DNA of 12,859 nucleotides from CAADGN01 sp035443945 (lineage in GTDB: Bacteria > Planctomycetota > Phycisphaerae > Phycisphaerales > UBA1924), in NCBI GenBank assembly GCA_035443945.1, contig DAOMNQ010000078.1, forward strand, positions 1 to 12,859, given 5' to 3'. Below are positions 1 through 9,094 of this stretch, piece after piece (positions within the stretch are counted from its first letter, which is position 1; every line of letters begins with the position of its first letter). The notes under the pieces were generated by a model. That model made no database searches. It was not told where the DNA came from and was given only the letters and a program-made list of their open reading frames with translations. The position numbers and the translations under genes were made by a program.

Positions 1-2
1 CC

Positions 3-335
3 GTCGCCCTCGGCGTCGCCATCCGCCTCGCCGACGTCGCCACCCAGACCGCACGCTTCGTCCTCGCAGCCGCCATCCTCGGCATCGCCCTCCCCTGGGA
101 CCACGCCGCACTCGTCGCCTCGTCCTACTTCCTCATCTCCGTCGTCTCACCCTTCGGCATGCTCGGCACGCGCGAGGCCGGCACCGTCTGGCTCGCAGCC
201 GCGCTCGGCCTCGCCGGCGCGAGCGACGCCGCCACGCACCCGCTCGTCATCGTCACACTCTTCATCACCGGCACGGAGTCCGTCGTCCTCCTCGCCGGCG
301 CGGCCTGGGCCGTGCTCTGGCTGCGGAGAGGATGA
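3..335 (+). CDS. Multi-pass membrane protein, C-terminal part (5' end outside window)
   Basis: The open frame runs from the left edge to TGA at 333-335 and gives 110 residues. At least three hydrophobic stretches are visible: about residues 18-30, 39-50 and 82-104 of the fragment, with a further Ala/Leu-rich stretch around 62-74. The protein ends in a short basic tail (LWLRRG). Between the second and third stretches is SPFGMLGTREAG, which resembles the conserved 'P-G-G-x-G-x-R-E-A' loop of the lysylphosphatidylglycerol synthase transmembrane family (UPF0104/PF03706 type). That family includes lipid flippases and synthases and many proteins of unknown role. The first Pro-Gly-Gly is replaced by Pro-Phe-Gly, so the match is loose. 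The call of a membrane protein is direct from the sequence; the family is inference from one motif. It lies on the same strand as nadE, 91 bp upstream, with no sign of coupling. Confidence 0.7.
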   Translation, partial: VALGVAIRLADVATQTARFVLAAAILGIALPWDHAALVASSYFLISVVSPFGMLGTREAGTVWLAAALGLAGASDAATHPLVIVTLFITGTESVVLLAGAAWAVLWLRRG

Positions 336-360
336 AATGACAGAGTGACCATATGAAGGC

Positions 361-383
361 GGCACAGGCGTCCCGCCTGTGCC
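361..383. repeat. Perfect 10-bp palindrome with 3-nt loop (planctomycete-type dispersed hairpin)
   Basis: GGCACAGGCG (361-370) and CGCCTGTGCC (374-383) are exact inverted copies around TCC. The element lies between the upstream membrane-protein gene and nadE. It has no T-run on either side, so it is not a classical intrinsic terminator. From memory, hairpins with this core recur in intergenic regions of planctomycete and related genomes. Read on the minus strand, the element and its flank encode GTGGTPVPP, a peptide often seen in spurious predicted proteins from those genomes. It could be a REP-like dispersed element, a transcript-end stabiliser or part of the nadE leader. Only one copy is present in this window. 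Confidence 0.75.
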
Positions 384-426
384 GAATCTCCACACCTTCA
401 CGCCTCACCCATACCATTCCTCAACC

Positions 427-2154
427 ATGCGCCTCGCCCTCGTCCAGTTCAACCCAACCGTCGGCGACATCGACGCCAACGCCCAACGCATGGCCCGCTT
501 CATCGACAGGGCACGGAGCGACGGCGCATCCCTCGTCGTCTTCCCCGAACTCGCCCTCTGCGGCTACCCCCCCCGCGACCTCCTCCTCTGCGAGGGCTTC
601 GTCCCCGCCTGCGTCCACGCCGCCAAACGCCTCGGCGAACGCCACTCCGCGGGCCTCACCGCGGTCTTCGGCTGCCCGCTCCCCGTCGACCAGGAGCGCC
701 CACACCACGGCATCGCGAACAGCCTCCTCGTCTACGCCGACGGACGCTACCTCGACTACCACGACAAGCGCCTCCTCCCCACCTACGACGTCTTCGACGA
801 GGACCGCTACTTCGAGCCGGGCGACCGGGCCGTCGTCGTGCGCGTCGGCGCCTGGCGCGTCGGCCTGAGCGTCTGCGAAGACCTCTGGAAGGGCGAGGAC
901 GCAGGATTCGCCTCGCGCTACGCCCACGACCCCGACCCCGTCGAGGCCCTCGCCCGCGCAGGCATGGACATCCTCGTCAACCCCTCCGCAAGCCCCTTCG
1001 TCCTCGGCAAGGGCGCACGCCACCGCGACATCCTTCGAAAGCACGCCGCTCGCCACAGCGTCTGGGTCGCCGCCGTAAATCAGGTCGGCGGCAACGACGA
1101 TCTCGTCTTCGACGGCCACGCCGCGCTCTACGACCCGCTCGGCCGTGCCGCCGCCTTCGCCCCCGGCTTCGAGGAGTCGATCGTCCTCGCCGACCTGCCC
1201 GACGCGCCCGGCGGCACGCCCGAGGGGGGGGGCGAACCTGCCGACCCCCTGACGACCGCCCCACTGCCCGAGCAGGCCTTCCGCGCTCTCGTCCTCGGCA
1301 CGCGCGACTATGTCCGCAAGACCGGCCACGCCCGCGCCATCATCGGACTCTCCGGCGGCATCGACTCCGCCGTTACCGCCTGCATCGCCGTCGCCGCCCT
1401 CGGCCGCGAGAACATCACCGGCGTCGCCATGCCCGGCAAGTACTCCTCCGAAGGCTCGATCGCCGACGCCCGCGACCTCGCCGACCGCCTCGGCATCCGC
1501 CTGCTCACCGTCCCCATCGCCCCCGCCTTCGACGGCTTCCGCACGTCGCTCGACCCCGCCCTGCGCGAACTCGGCGAGCGAACGCTGGGCGAGCGACTCC
1601 CCGATGTCGCCGAGCAGAACCTCCAGTCGCGCGCCCGCGGCACCACGCTCATGGCCCTCAGCAACCGCACCGGATCGCTCGTCCTCACCACCGGCAACAA
1701 GAGCGAACTCGCCGTCGGATACTGCACCCTGTACGGCGACATGAACGGTGGCCTGGCCGTGCTCGCGGACGTGACCAAGCGACTCGTCTACGACCTCGCC
1801 CGCTGGATGAACGCCAACCCCGCCGCCGCCGGATTCACGCGACCCCCCGTCCCCGACGCCAGCATCACCAAGCCCCCCAGCGCGGAACTCGCCCCCGACC
1901 AGCGCGACCAGGACACCCTCCCCCCCTACGACGTCCTCGACGAAATCGTCGCACGCTACGTCGAGCGCCACGAGTCGCCGACGCGCATCATCGACGAAAC
2001 CGGCTTCGACGAGCAGACCGTGCGGCACGTCGTCCGCCTCATCGACGCCAACGAGTACAAGCGCCGCCAACTCGCCACGGGCATCAAGATCACCTCCGTC
2101 GCCTTCGGCACCGGCAGGCGAAGGCCGATCGCGCAGGGATGGCGACCGACCTGA
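427..2154 (+). CDS. nadE: Glutamine-dependent NAD+ synthetase
   Basis: This 575-residue enzyme carries out the last step of NAD+ synthesis, turning deamido-NAD+ into NAD+ with ATP and glutamine in the cytoplasm. The N-terminal nitrilase-type glutaminase domain (about 1-260) has the expected triad: Glu41 in FPELALCGYPP, Lys114 in YHDKRLLPTY and Cys150 in LSVCEDLW. The C-terminal synthetase domain (about 280-570) has the ATP-pyrophosphatase P-loop LSGGIDSA (308-315), GTTLMALSNR (405-414) and TTGNKSELAVGY (421-432). It ends in the family-like IKITSVAFGTGRRRPIAQGW. Length is normal for the two-domain bacterial form, so ammonia would be channelled from its own glutaminase. ATG at 427 is chosen because MRLALVQFNP is the usual family N-terminus. 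The in-frame ATG at 379 lies inside the upstream palindrome and would add 16 unrelated residues. No clear Shine-Dalgarno precedes 427. A G9 run (1224-1232) sits in the interdomain linker. Confidence 0.96.
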   Translation: MRLALVQFNPTVGDIDANAQRMARFIDRARSDGASLVVFPELALCGYPPRDLLLCEGFVPACVHAAKRLGERHSAGLTAVFGCPLPVDQERPHHGIANSLLVYADGRYLDYHDKRLLPTYDVFDEDRYFEPGDRAVVVRVGAWRVGLSVCEDLWKGEDAGFASRYAHDPDPVEALARAGMDILVNPSASPFVLGKGARHRDILRKHAARHSVWVAAVNQVGGNDDLVFDGHAALYDPLGRAAAFAPGFEESIVLADLPDAPGGTPEGGGEPADPLTTAPLPEQAFRALVLGTRDYVRKTGHARAIIGLSGGIDSAVTACIAVAALGRENITGVAMPGKYSSEGSIADARDLADRLGIRLLTVPIAPAFDGFRTSLDPALRELGERTLGERLPDVAEQNLQSRARGTTLMALSNRTGSLVLTTGNKSELAVGYCTLYGDMNGGLAVLADVTKRLVYDLARWMNANPAAAGFTRPPVPDASITKPPSAELAPDQRDQDTLPPYDVLDEIVARYVERHESPTRIIDETGFDEQTVRHVVRLIDANEYKRRQLATGIKITSVAFGTGRRRPIAQGWRPT

Positions 2155-2173
2155 ATCGTGCCCGGCATTCTCG

Positions 2174-2698
2174 CTACGCCCCCCACTCCCCCGCGTACAG
2201 CGTGATGAACCCGGCCGCATCCCGCCCCGCCAACTCGAACATCCGCTTCGCGATCTGGCGCAGGTGCAGCGCATCGTGCGCCGCCCACGCCCCCAGCAGG
2301 TCCCCCGCCCGGATCGGCCCAAACTTCGGGTGCTGATACGCCAGAGACCAGTCCGCCCCCGCCGCGACCACAGGCCGAAGCCACGCGATCGACGCCTCGC
2401 GCTCGCGCACAAACCGATCCATGCTCTCACGCAGGTCGCGTTCGTTGTACCGGCGCTCCCGCGCCCACCCCTCCGGATCGATCGCCGGCCACGCCCCCTC
2501 GCCCCCCTCCAGCACGAACCGCACACGCGCACGAAAATCATCCGCTTCCTCGTCGGCCAGGTGGTTCACAACCTCCAGCACCGACCAGGCCCCGTGCGGC
2601 GGCTTCCACTTCGCGTCCGCTTCGCCTACGCACGCCACGACGTCCGGCAGCGCTCGCCCGAACGCCTCCAGCCGATCCACGATCGCGCCCGCGTTCAC
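2174..2698 (-). CDS. DinB-like putative metal-dependent protein
   Basis: The 174-residue product fits the DinB/YfiT four-helix bundle family. Members bind a divalent metal through three histidines, and some are thiol-dependent transferases, but most have no known substrate. The likely ligands are His46 in VVNHLADEE and the pair His141/His145 in AHDALHLRQI, with the spacing typical of the DinB_2 group. The motif GAWSVLEVVNHLADEE is characteristic of the helix bearing the first histidine. The start is GTG at 2698-2696, overlapping the stop of the upstream gene as GTGA, with GAGG 7 nt before it. The open frame continues upstream to 3265 but only as an out-of-frame shadow of the preceding gene. 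It converges on nadE with only 19 bp between stop codons, too little for a conventional terminator. The family call is firm; the reaction and substrate are unknown. Confidence 0.85.
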   Translation of the reverse strand: MNAGAIVDRLEAFGRALPDVVACVGEADAKWKPPHGAWSVLEVVNHLADEEADDFRARVRFVLEGGEGAWPAIDPEGWARERRYNERDLRESMDRFVREREASIAWLRPVVAAGADWSLAYQHPKFGPIRAGDLLGAWAAHDALHLRQIAKRMFELAGRDAAGFITLYAGEWGA

Positions 2699-3408
2699 GA
2701 ACTGCCCTCGCGCATCCGCTCCAGCCCCTGCGGGAACGGGTACACCGGGAACACGCCAACGTGCCCATACGCCCACATCCGCGGCGAGGGGTACACGTCG
2801 CCGCGGTACCCAGCCTGGTACATCGCCCGCAGCACAGCCTCGAAACTCGGCTCGCGCCCGTCGGGGCCGAGGAGACGGTTCGAGCGGGCGCCGAGGAACG
2901 ACACGCTCGCAACCGGACGCCGCTCCATCCGCCCTTGAACCATCTTCGCCACCGTGCGGAAGCCGCGCGACAGGTCGTCCAGCGTGAAGTGGTCCCGCCC
3001 CTTCGGCCGCAGCAGCCCGAGGATCAGCAGGCTGTCGAGGTCGTACTTGAGGATGTACGGCTCGCGGTCCTTCGCCGCGTGCACCGACACCGCCTCCTGG
3101 AACACCCGTGCGTACGACGTGACGGTCTGCACGCTCCACTGGCTGGTCGTCACGAGGTTCACCAGTTGGGCCACGATGCCGTGCGAGTTGTCCTCGTCGT
3201 TCACGCCGCAGACGATCGTGCGGTACCGCCCGTCGAGCGCATCGCGCAGCATGTCCTGCCCCCACAGGATCCGCAGCCTCGTGCCGGCCTCGATCCGCGC
3301 GTTGTCCGGCGGCAGCAGCGTCACGCGGTCCGGGAAGTTCTCAGAAGCGAGCAGAGCCTCCGCCCCCTCGTCGTAGACGCGGGTGTCATCCTGTGCGGCA
3401 TCGGGCAT
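2695..3408 (-). CDS. Conserved-looking protein of unknown function (237 aa)
   Basis: I do not recognise a family. The product is 237 residues, soluble-looking, with no signal peptide or transmembrane helix. It has an acidic N-terminus (MPDAAQDDTRVYDEG). It then has RIEAGTRLRILWGQDMLRDAL (about 39-58), TIVCGVNDEDNSHGIVAQLVN (64-84), an aromatic/charged middle (YILKYDLDSLLILGLLRP, 118-135) and a Tyr/Pro-rich C-terminal third (YRGDVYPSPRMWAYGHVGVFPVYPFP, 201-226). The mixed alpha/beta pattern suggests an ordinary folded cytoplasmic protein. ATG at 3408-3406 is preferred over the upstream ATG at 3489 because AGGAGG lies exactly 6 nt before it and the 27 extra residues look non-coding. It overlaps the downstream DinB-like gene by 4 bp, so the two are probably translationally coupled and may share a task. 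It begins 80 nt beyond the 5S terminator; I see no clear promoter in that gap. Confidence 0.85.
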   Translation of the reverse strand: MPDAAQDDTRVYDEGAEALLASENFPDRVTLLPPDNARIEAGTRLRILWGQDMLRDALDGRYRTIVCGVNDEDNSHGIVAQLVNLVTTSQWSVQTVTSYARVFQEAVSVHAAKDREPYILKYDLDSLLILGLLRPKGRDHFTLDDLSRGFRTVAKMVQGRMERRPVASVSFLGARSNRLLGPDGREPSFEAVLRAMYQAGYRGDVYPSPRMWAYGHVGVFPVYPFPQGLERMREGSS

Positions 3409-3414
3409 GGCGGG

Positions 3415-3420
3415 CCTCCT
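3415..3420 (-). promoter_or_regulatory. Ribosome binding site AGGAGG that fixes the start at 3408
   Basis: On the minus strand AGGAGG stands 6 nt ahead of ATG 3408-3406, a full match to the anti-Shine-Dalgarno core at a standard distance. The alternative upstream ATG at 3489 overlaps the rRNA terminator T-run and cannot be the real start if that terminator works. Confidence 0.8.
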
Positions 3421-3487
3421 GGTCGGAGCAGAATGCACGCTCCGGCAACAGGGTACCGCGCTGGCGGGAGCGAGGCTCGCGAAGACC

Positions 3488-3529
3488 AAAAACGAGAAAG
3501 GGCCTGACCAGGTTTACCTGATCAGGCCC
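3488..3529 (-). terminator. Rho-independent terminator of the 23S-5S rRNA unit
   Basis: In the minus-strand RNA a 13-bp stem (arms at 3529-3517 and 3512-3500, with one G-U pair) closes a UAAA tetraloop. It is followed at once by UUUCUCGUUUUU. It begins 4 nt after the last pair of the 5S terminal helix, the expected place for the end of an rRNA operon. Confidence 0.93.
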
Positions 3530-3533
3530 GATT

Positions 3534-3639
3534 GTCGGCGATGACCTACTTTCCCGCGGTGCAGTATCATCGGCGGCCGGGGCTTAACTGCTGTGTTCGG
3601 GATGGGAACAGGTGTGACCCCCGACCTGTGGTCACCGAC
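3534..3639 (-). rRNA. rrf: 5S ribosomal RNA
   Basis: The minus strand reads as a complete 5S rRNA. The 5' GUCGGUGA pairs with the 3' UCGCCGAC to form helix I. The universally conserved CCCAUCCCGAACACAGCAGUU segment of helix III/loop C is present, followed by GCCGAUGAUACUGC and GGGAAAGUAGGUC. With the ends set by the terminal helix, the gene is about 106 nt, short against the usual 115-120. A short 5S of roughly 109-111 nt is known for planctomycetes, so this agrees with the inferred lineage. The true ends may lie 1-3 nt further out. It follows the 23S gene after a spacer of about 140 nt, is transcribed with it, and is followed directly by the terminator. Confidence 0.96.
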
Positions 3640-3777
3640 AAAGCACGCGGCGCGCGTCAGCGCGGCGCGGGCGATGGATCGGACGAGAGCGCGGCAAGCG
3701 CCGCGTAGAGAGTGCCTGGAACGCCGGGCCGCGCCTCCCCGAGGGGATGGCGCCGACGCCGCGGCGGCCGGTTGGTG
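3640..3777 (-). other. 23S-5S internal transcribed spacer
   Basis: About 140 nt of very G+C-rich sequence separate the two rRNA genes. No tRNA-like cloverleaf is visible. It contains short self-complementary stretches, for example TCCCC-GA-GGGGA around 3737-3748, and at 3770-3786 the 3' arm of the 23S processing stem. Confidence 0.7.
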
Positions 3778-6537
<2,760 letters not shown>

Positions 6538-6716
6538 CACCAACCCGACGCCGCGGCCGCCTTCGACCGCTACCGCCACCGACGCCCGCTCTCTTGATCA
6601 CGTTGATCCCGTTGACACGACGCGGGGAGGCGTCCCCACGCCGCCATAGAGGCGACGGCTGTTGATGCAAACCCAAACCAGCACTCAGGCACTGCTCTAC
6701 TTTGGTGCTTGCCAAT

Positions 6717-6777
6717 CAACCCCGACGACCTCGGCCCGTCGCTCCACAGCGATCGAACCGCCCGCTCGTCGGGGTTG
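6717..6777 (-). repeat. 12-bp inverted repeat in the rRNA leader
   Basis: CAACCCCGACGA (6717-6728) and TCGTCGGGGTTG (6766-6777) are exact inverted copies around 37 nt. In the leader RNA they would make a stable stem downstream of boxA. This could help folding or processing, or hold boxA exposed; the role is inference. Confidence 0.65.
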
Positions 6778-6795
6778 GCTCTCGTCCGTATCCGG

Positions 6796-6808
6796 TTGTC
6801 AAAGATCA
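6796..6808 (-). promoter_or_regulatory. boxA antitermination site of the rRNA leader
   Basis: The minus strand reads TGATCTTTGACAA, close to the rRNA boxA TGCTCTTTAACAA (11 of 13 identical). In bacteria boxA RNA binds NusB with ribosomal protein S10 (NusE) and makes RNA polymerase resist Rho on untranslated rRNA. It lies in a 23S leader about 80-95 nt after the predicted start and about 260 nt before 23S, a plausible place. The same bases contain TTGACA, but no -10 element follows at a fitting distance. Confidence 0.75.
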
Positions 6809-6815
6809 GAGGCGA

Positions 6816-6831
6816 CGCCGACGAATCGGCG
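6816..6831 (-). promoter_or_regulatory. boxB-like hairpin with UUCG tetraloop
   Basis: On the minus strand CGCCGA-UUCG-UCGGCG forms a perfect 6-bp stem closed by a UUCG tetraloop, an especially stable RNA fold. It sits 7 nt upstream of boxA. The order hairpin then boxA matches the boxB-boxA layout of E. coli rRNA leaders. Confidence 0.6.
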
Positions 6832-6896
6832 GGCCTCGTGGCCCGTCGCGGTCTCCCGCGGAGGGCTGAAAATCGGCCCCGATATGGGGCGAGGGG

Positions 6897-6924
6897 ATAC
6901 TACGCTGCGCCAAGGGGAGGTCAA
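6897..6924 (-). promoter_or_regulatory. Predicted promoter of the 23S-5S unit
   Basis: On the minus strand TTGACC (6924-6919) stands 16 nt from TAGTAT (6902-6897). This is 5 of 6 and 4 of 6 to the sigma-70 consensus, with near-ideal spacing, in DNA where A/T-rich hexamers are rare. The start of transcription would fall near 6890. It begins 31 bp after the stop codon of the upstream operon and is the best candidate in the 400-bp gap. Its position upstream of boxA supports it. Confidence 0.55.
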
Positions 6925-6954
6925 GCCGCCGAACACCGTTCCCGCCGCGGTTTT

Positions 6955-9057
6955 TCAGCCGCCGCCACCGCCGCCTCCACCCTGTTTCCCGCCACCGCTG
7001 TCCGGGCGATCACGAGGGGCTTCCCGCTCGCGCGGCTGCGGCGCAGGACGCCGATCCGCCGGCTCCGGTTCGGGAGGCGTCTGGCCCTGCGTCCGCCCTT
7101 CCTCCGCCGATGCCGACAGCCCGCGATACACCGCCGTCGCGCGGTCATCGTCCGGGTTCCGGACCAGGATCGTACCTCCCTGATCCCGCAGCACGGCCTG
7201 GAACGCCTGCCGACGTGCTCCCGTCAGGCCGGCATCCACTCCGCCGGGAAGCCGCGCCACGTCCAGCAGCATCACGTCCGCCGACAGCGCCAGCGTCTTC
7301 GGAGCGGCGGTCGCGTGCTCGGGGATCGCCGCGGGTGCTCCCGCCTGAGTCTCGCCCGCGGGCTGGGCGGCCCGCCGGCCTTCCTCTCGCGGAGGCTCGA
7401 ACCGCTCGCCCTCAGGACGCCACTCCTCCCCAGGCCTGGTCACCTGCTGCTGCACCGCCGACGAGAGTTTGTCCATGTCCCACAACAGCAGACCCTCAGG
7501 CAACTGCGCCGTCCCGCGGATGCTGTCCCCAGGTTCAAGCGTCGTACGCGCCCGACGCCAGTACCCGTAATAAAACCTGAACAGGTCAGCCGACGCACGC
7601 GGCCCGCGCCCAAGCGCATCGCCCTCGCCCGCACTCGTGATGAAGAAGTACTGCTCCGCCGGAACCTCGACCGGCGCAGCCCAGTCCGACCAAGGCCCGG
7701 CCAGCAGCGGGTCCCCGGCGAGACTCTGCTGATCCTCGCTCAGCGAGGTCTTCCCATACACCGGGTTGTTCAGCACCAGCCGCATCCGGTAGCGGACGAC
7801 CGACCCAGGGCGTGCCGTCACGTCGTGCGCCCACACCCGCAACTCCGCGTTCTCGAGCAGCCGCGCGACACTCGTCCGCGCCGCCTGGTCGCGGCCCGGA
7901 TCGTCCGGCGTGCCGCCAAGGTCCTGTAGACGCTTCACCTGAATCTCACGCTGCCGAACCACACCCTCGCGCTGCGCCTGCAGACGCCGCACGTTCGCGT
8001 CGGTCGTCGCGTCGCGCTGGCCCGGCTGAGGCTCGCCGCGCCGGGCGGGATCGGGCGCCCGCGGCTCGCGCCCGCCGGGGCCACGCTGGTCCTCGATCGC
8101 CCGGTCCAGCCCCGCGATGCGCTCGTCCAGCGCGGCGATCTGGCTCTTCACCCGCGCGATCTCCTGCGCCTCCTCGGTCATGCCCAGCGCCGCCGCGGCC
8201 TCGCTCGGACGCACCCACGCCGGTCCCGCGATCGTCCGCAGGTAGTCCGGCTGCACGATCTCACGCATAGCCGCGCGCGCGTCCTCGACGATGTGCCGCA
8301 GTTCCGCCGCGTTGGGCCGCTCGGAACGCACCTCCTTCACCAGGTCCAGACGACCCGGGATCGACGTGATCTCCGCCACGTTCGACCACTCACCCGTCGG
8401 CGTGCGCTCCTCTCGCTGCAGTTCGATGCCGAGCACCTCGAAGTTGTCGCGCCACCAGCCCGGCGGCAGCGGACGCTGAGGGCCTTCCGGCCCGTCCGGG
8501 TCGTGCAGCAACGCCTCGCGCAACGCTCGACCGCTGAACACCCCCTCCACGCTCACCGCCGCCTTGTCGAACGGCTGCTCCGCCGGCAGGAACGGACGCA
8601 ACTCCGGCGAACCCACCCACTCGAACGGATCGATCGTCGCCAGATACGGCGCAGCCACCACGCCGTTCACCGGAGGGATCGCCGGCATCGCCATGATCGT
8701 CTCCGCGCCCGGCACGTCCTCCACGCCCTGAATCTCCGCGCCGGGTGTGCTCAACGAAAAACGCGAACGCGGCGCGACCGACCCCTCGATCCGTGCCGCG
8801 AAACGCTCACGCAGAGACTGCTCCCTCACGTCCGGAACCTCCGGAGAGGGATCCCCCATCCTCGCCAGCAACGCGTTCGCCTCGTTCTCCGCCGGCAGGA
8901 AACGCTGGTGCGGCGGGTACTCGCTCGACCCGATCTTCACCACGTTCGGCTCGACGACGAACTGCACCGTCAACACGCCCAGCAGCACCAGCGAAACCAC
9001 GCCCAGCACGAGCTTCTCCACGTGCTGCTCGAAGAAGTTCACGCCCTTGATCCTCAT
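6955..9057 (-). CDS. Single-pass inner-membrane protein of the pilus-type operon (700 aa)
   Basis: No family is recognised with confidence. A short cytoplasmic N-terminus (MRIKGVNFFEQHVEK) is followed by one transmembrane helix (about 16-34), then a large extracytoplasmic region. That region has a Pro-rich part (100-170) and a charged, probably coiled-coil stretch (about 293-380, interrupted by a Pro/Gly/Arg linker at 324-350). A beta-rich segment follows (404-475) that contains VRYRMRLVLNNPVYG and GPWSDWAAPVEVP, reminiscent of a fibronectin-III-like fold. A disordered Pro/Arg/Glu-rich tail ends in eight glycines. The start ATG 9057 has GGAG at a suitable distance. It follows the 443-aa gene by 37 bp and is last in the operon. 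The topology suits a periplasmic scaffold partner of PilM-type machinery. By gene order it could correspond to the Amuc_1099-type gene of the Akkermansia pilus locus; that is inference from memory and unproven. Confidence 0.85.
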   Translation of the reverse strand: MRIKGVNFFEQHVEKLVLGVVSLVLLGVLTVQFVVEPNVVKIGSSEYPPHQRFLPAENEANALLARMGDPSPEVPDVREQSLRERFAARIEGSVAPRSRFSLSTPGAEIQGVEDVPGAETIMAMPAIPPVNGVVAAPYLATIDPFEWVGSPELRPFLPAEQPFDKAAVSVEGVFSGRALREALLHDPDGPEGPQRPLPPGWWRDNFEVLGIELQREERTPTGEWSNVAEITSIPGRLDLVKEVRSERPNAAELRHIVEDARAAMREIVQPDYLRTIAGPAWVRPSEAAAALGMTEEAQEIARVKSQIAALDERIAGLDRAIEDQRGPGGREPRAPDPARRGEPQPGQRDATTDANVRRLQAQREGVVRQREIQVKRLQDLGGTPDDPGRDQAARTSVARLLENAELRVWAHDVTARPGSVVRYRMRLVLNNPVYGKTSLSEDQQSLAGDPLLAGPWSDWAAPVEVPAEQYFFITSAGEGDALGRGPRASADLFRFYYGYWRRARTTLEPGDSIRGTAQLPEGLLLWDMDKLSSAVQQQVTRPGEEWRPEGERFEPPREEGRRAAQPAGETQAGAPAAIPEHATAAPKTLALSADVMLLDVARLPGGVDAGLTGARRQAFQAVLRDQGGTILVRNPDDDRATAVYRGLSASAEEGRTQGQTPPEPEPADRRPAPQPREREAPRDRPDSGGGKQGGGGGGGG

Positions 9058-9094
9058 GATCCACTCCAGAAGCGCCGCAGGCGCGGTTGGTCTC

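Larger units (their letters stand above)
6538..6890 (-). other. 23S rRNA precursor leader
   Basis: About 350 nt lie between the predicted transcription start and mature 23S, with no convincing gene. On the minus strand, in order of transcription, are a GCCCC/GGGGC hairpin at the very start (6890-6876), a boxB-like UUCG hairpin (6831-6816), boxA (6808-6796) and a 12-bp long-range stem (6777-6717). Next come two overlapping hairpins that cannot form together: 6629-6633 with 6638-6642, and 6624-6628 with 6633-6637. Three imperfect 9-nt repeats follow at 6594-6620 (GTGTCAACG, GGATCAACG, TGATCAAGA on the minus strand). No tRNA gene is present. Confidence 0.7.

Noticed and set aside
421..2541. 706-codon open frame on the minus strand
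   Set aside because: It lies antisense to nadE and runs past its end. Its product is low-complexity Gly/Ala/Val/Glu/Asp, typical of a reverse-frame shadow in G+C-rich DNA, while the plus strand has all NadE motifs.
2174..3265. Longer version of the DinB-like protein starting at 3265
   Set aside because: The extra 189 residues are an Arg/Gly/Ala-rich out-of-frame reading of the upstream gene. The GTGA overlap start fits the family length.
6796..6801. TTGACA as a second -35 element in the rRNA leader
   Set aside because: No -10-like hexamer lies 15-19 nt downstream on the minus strand. The bases are better explained as part of boxA.
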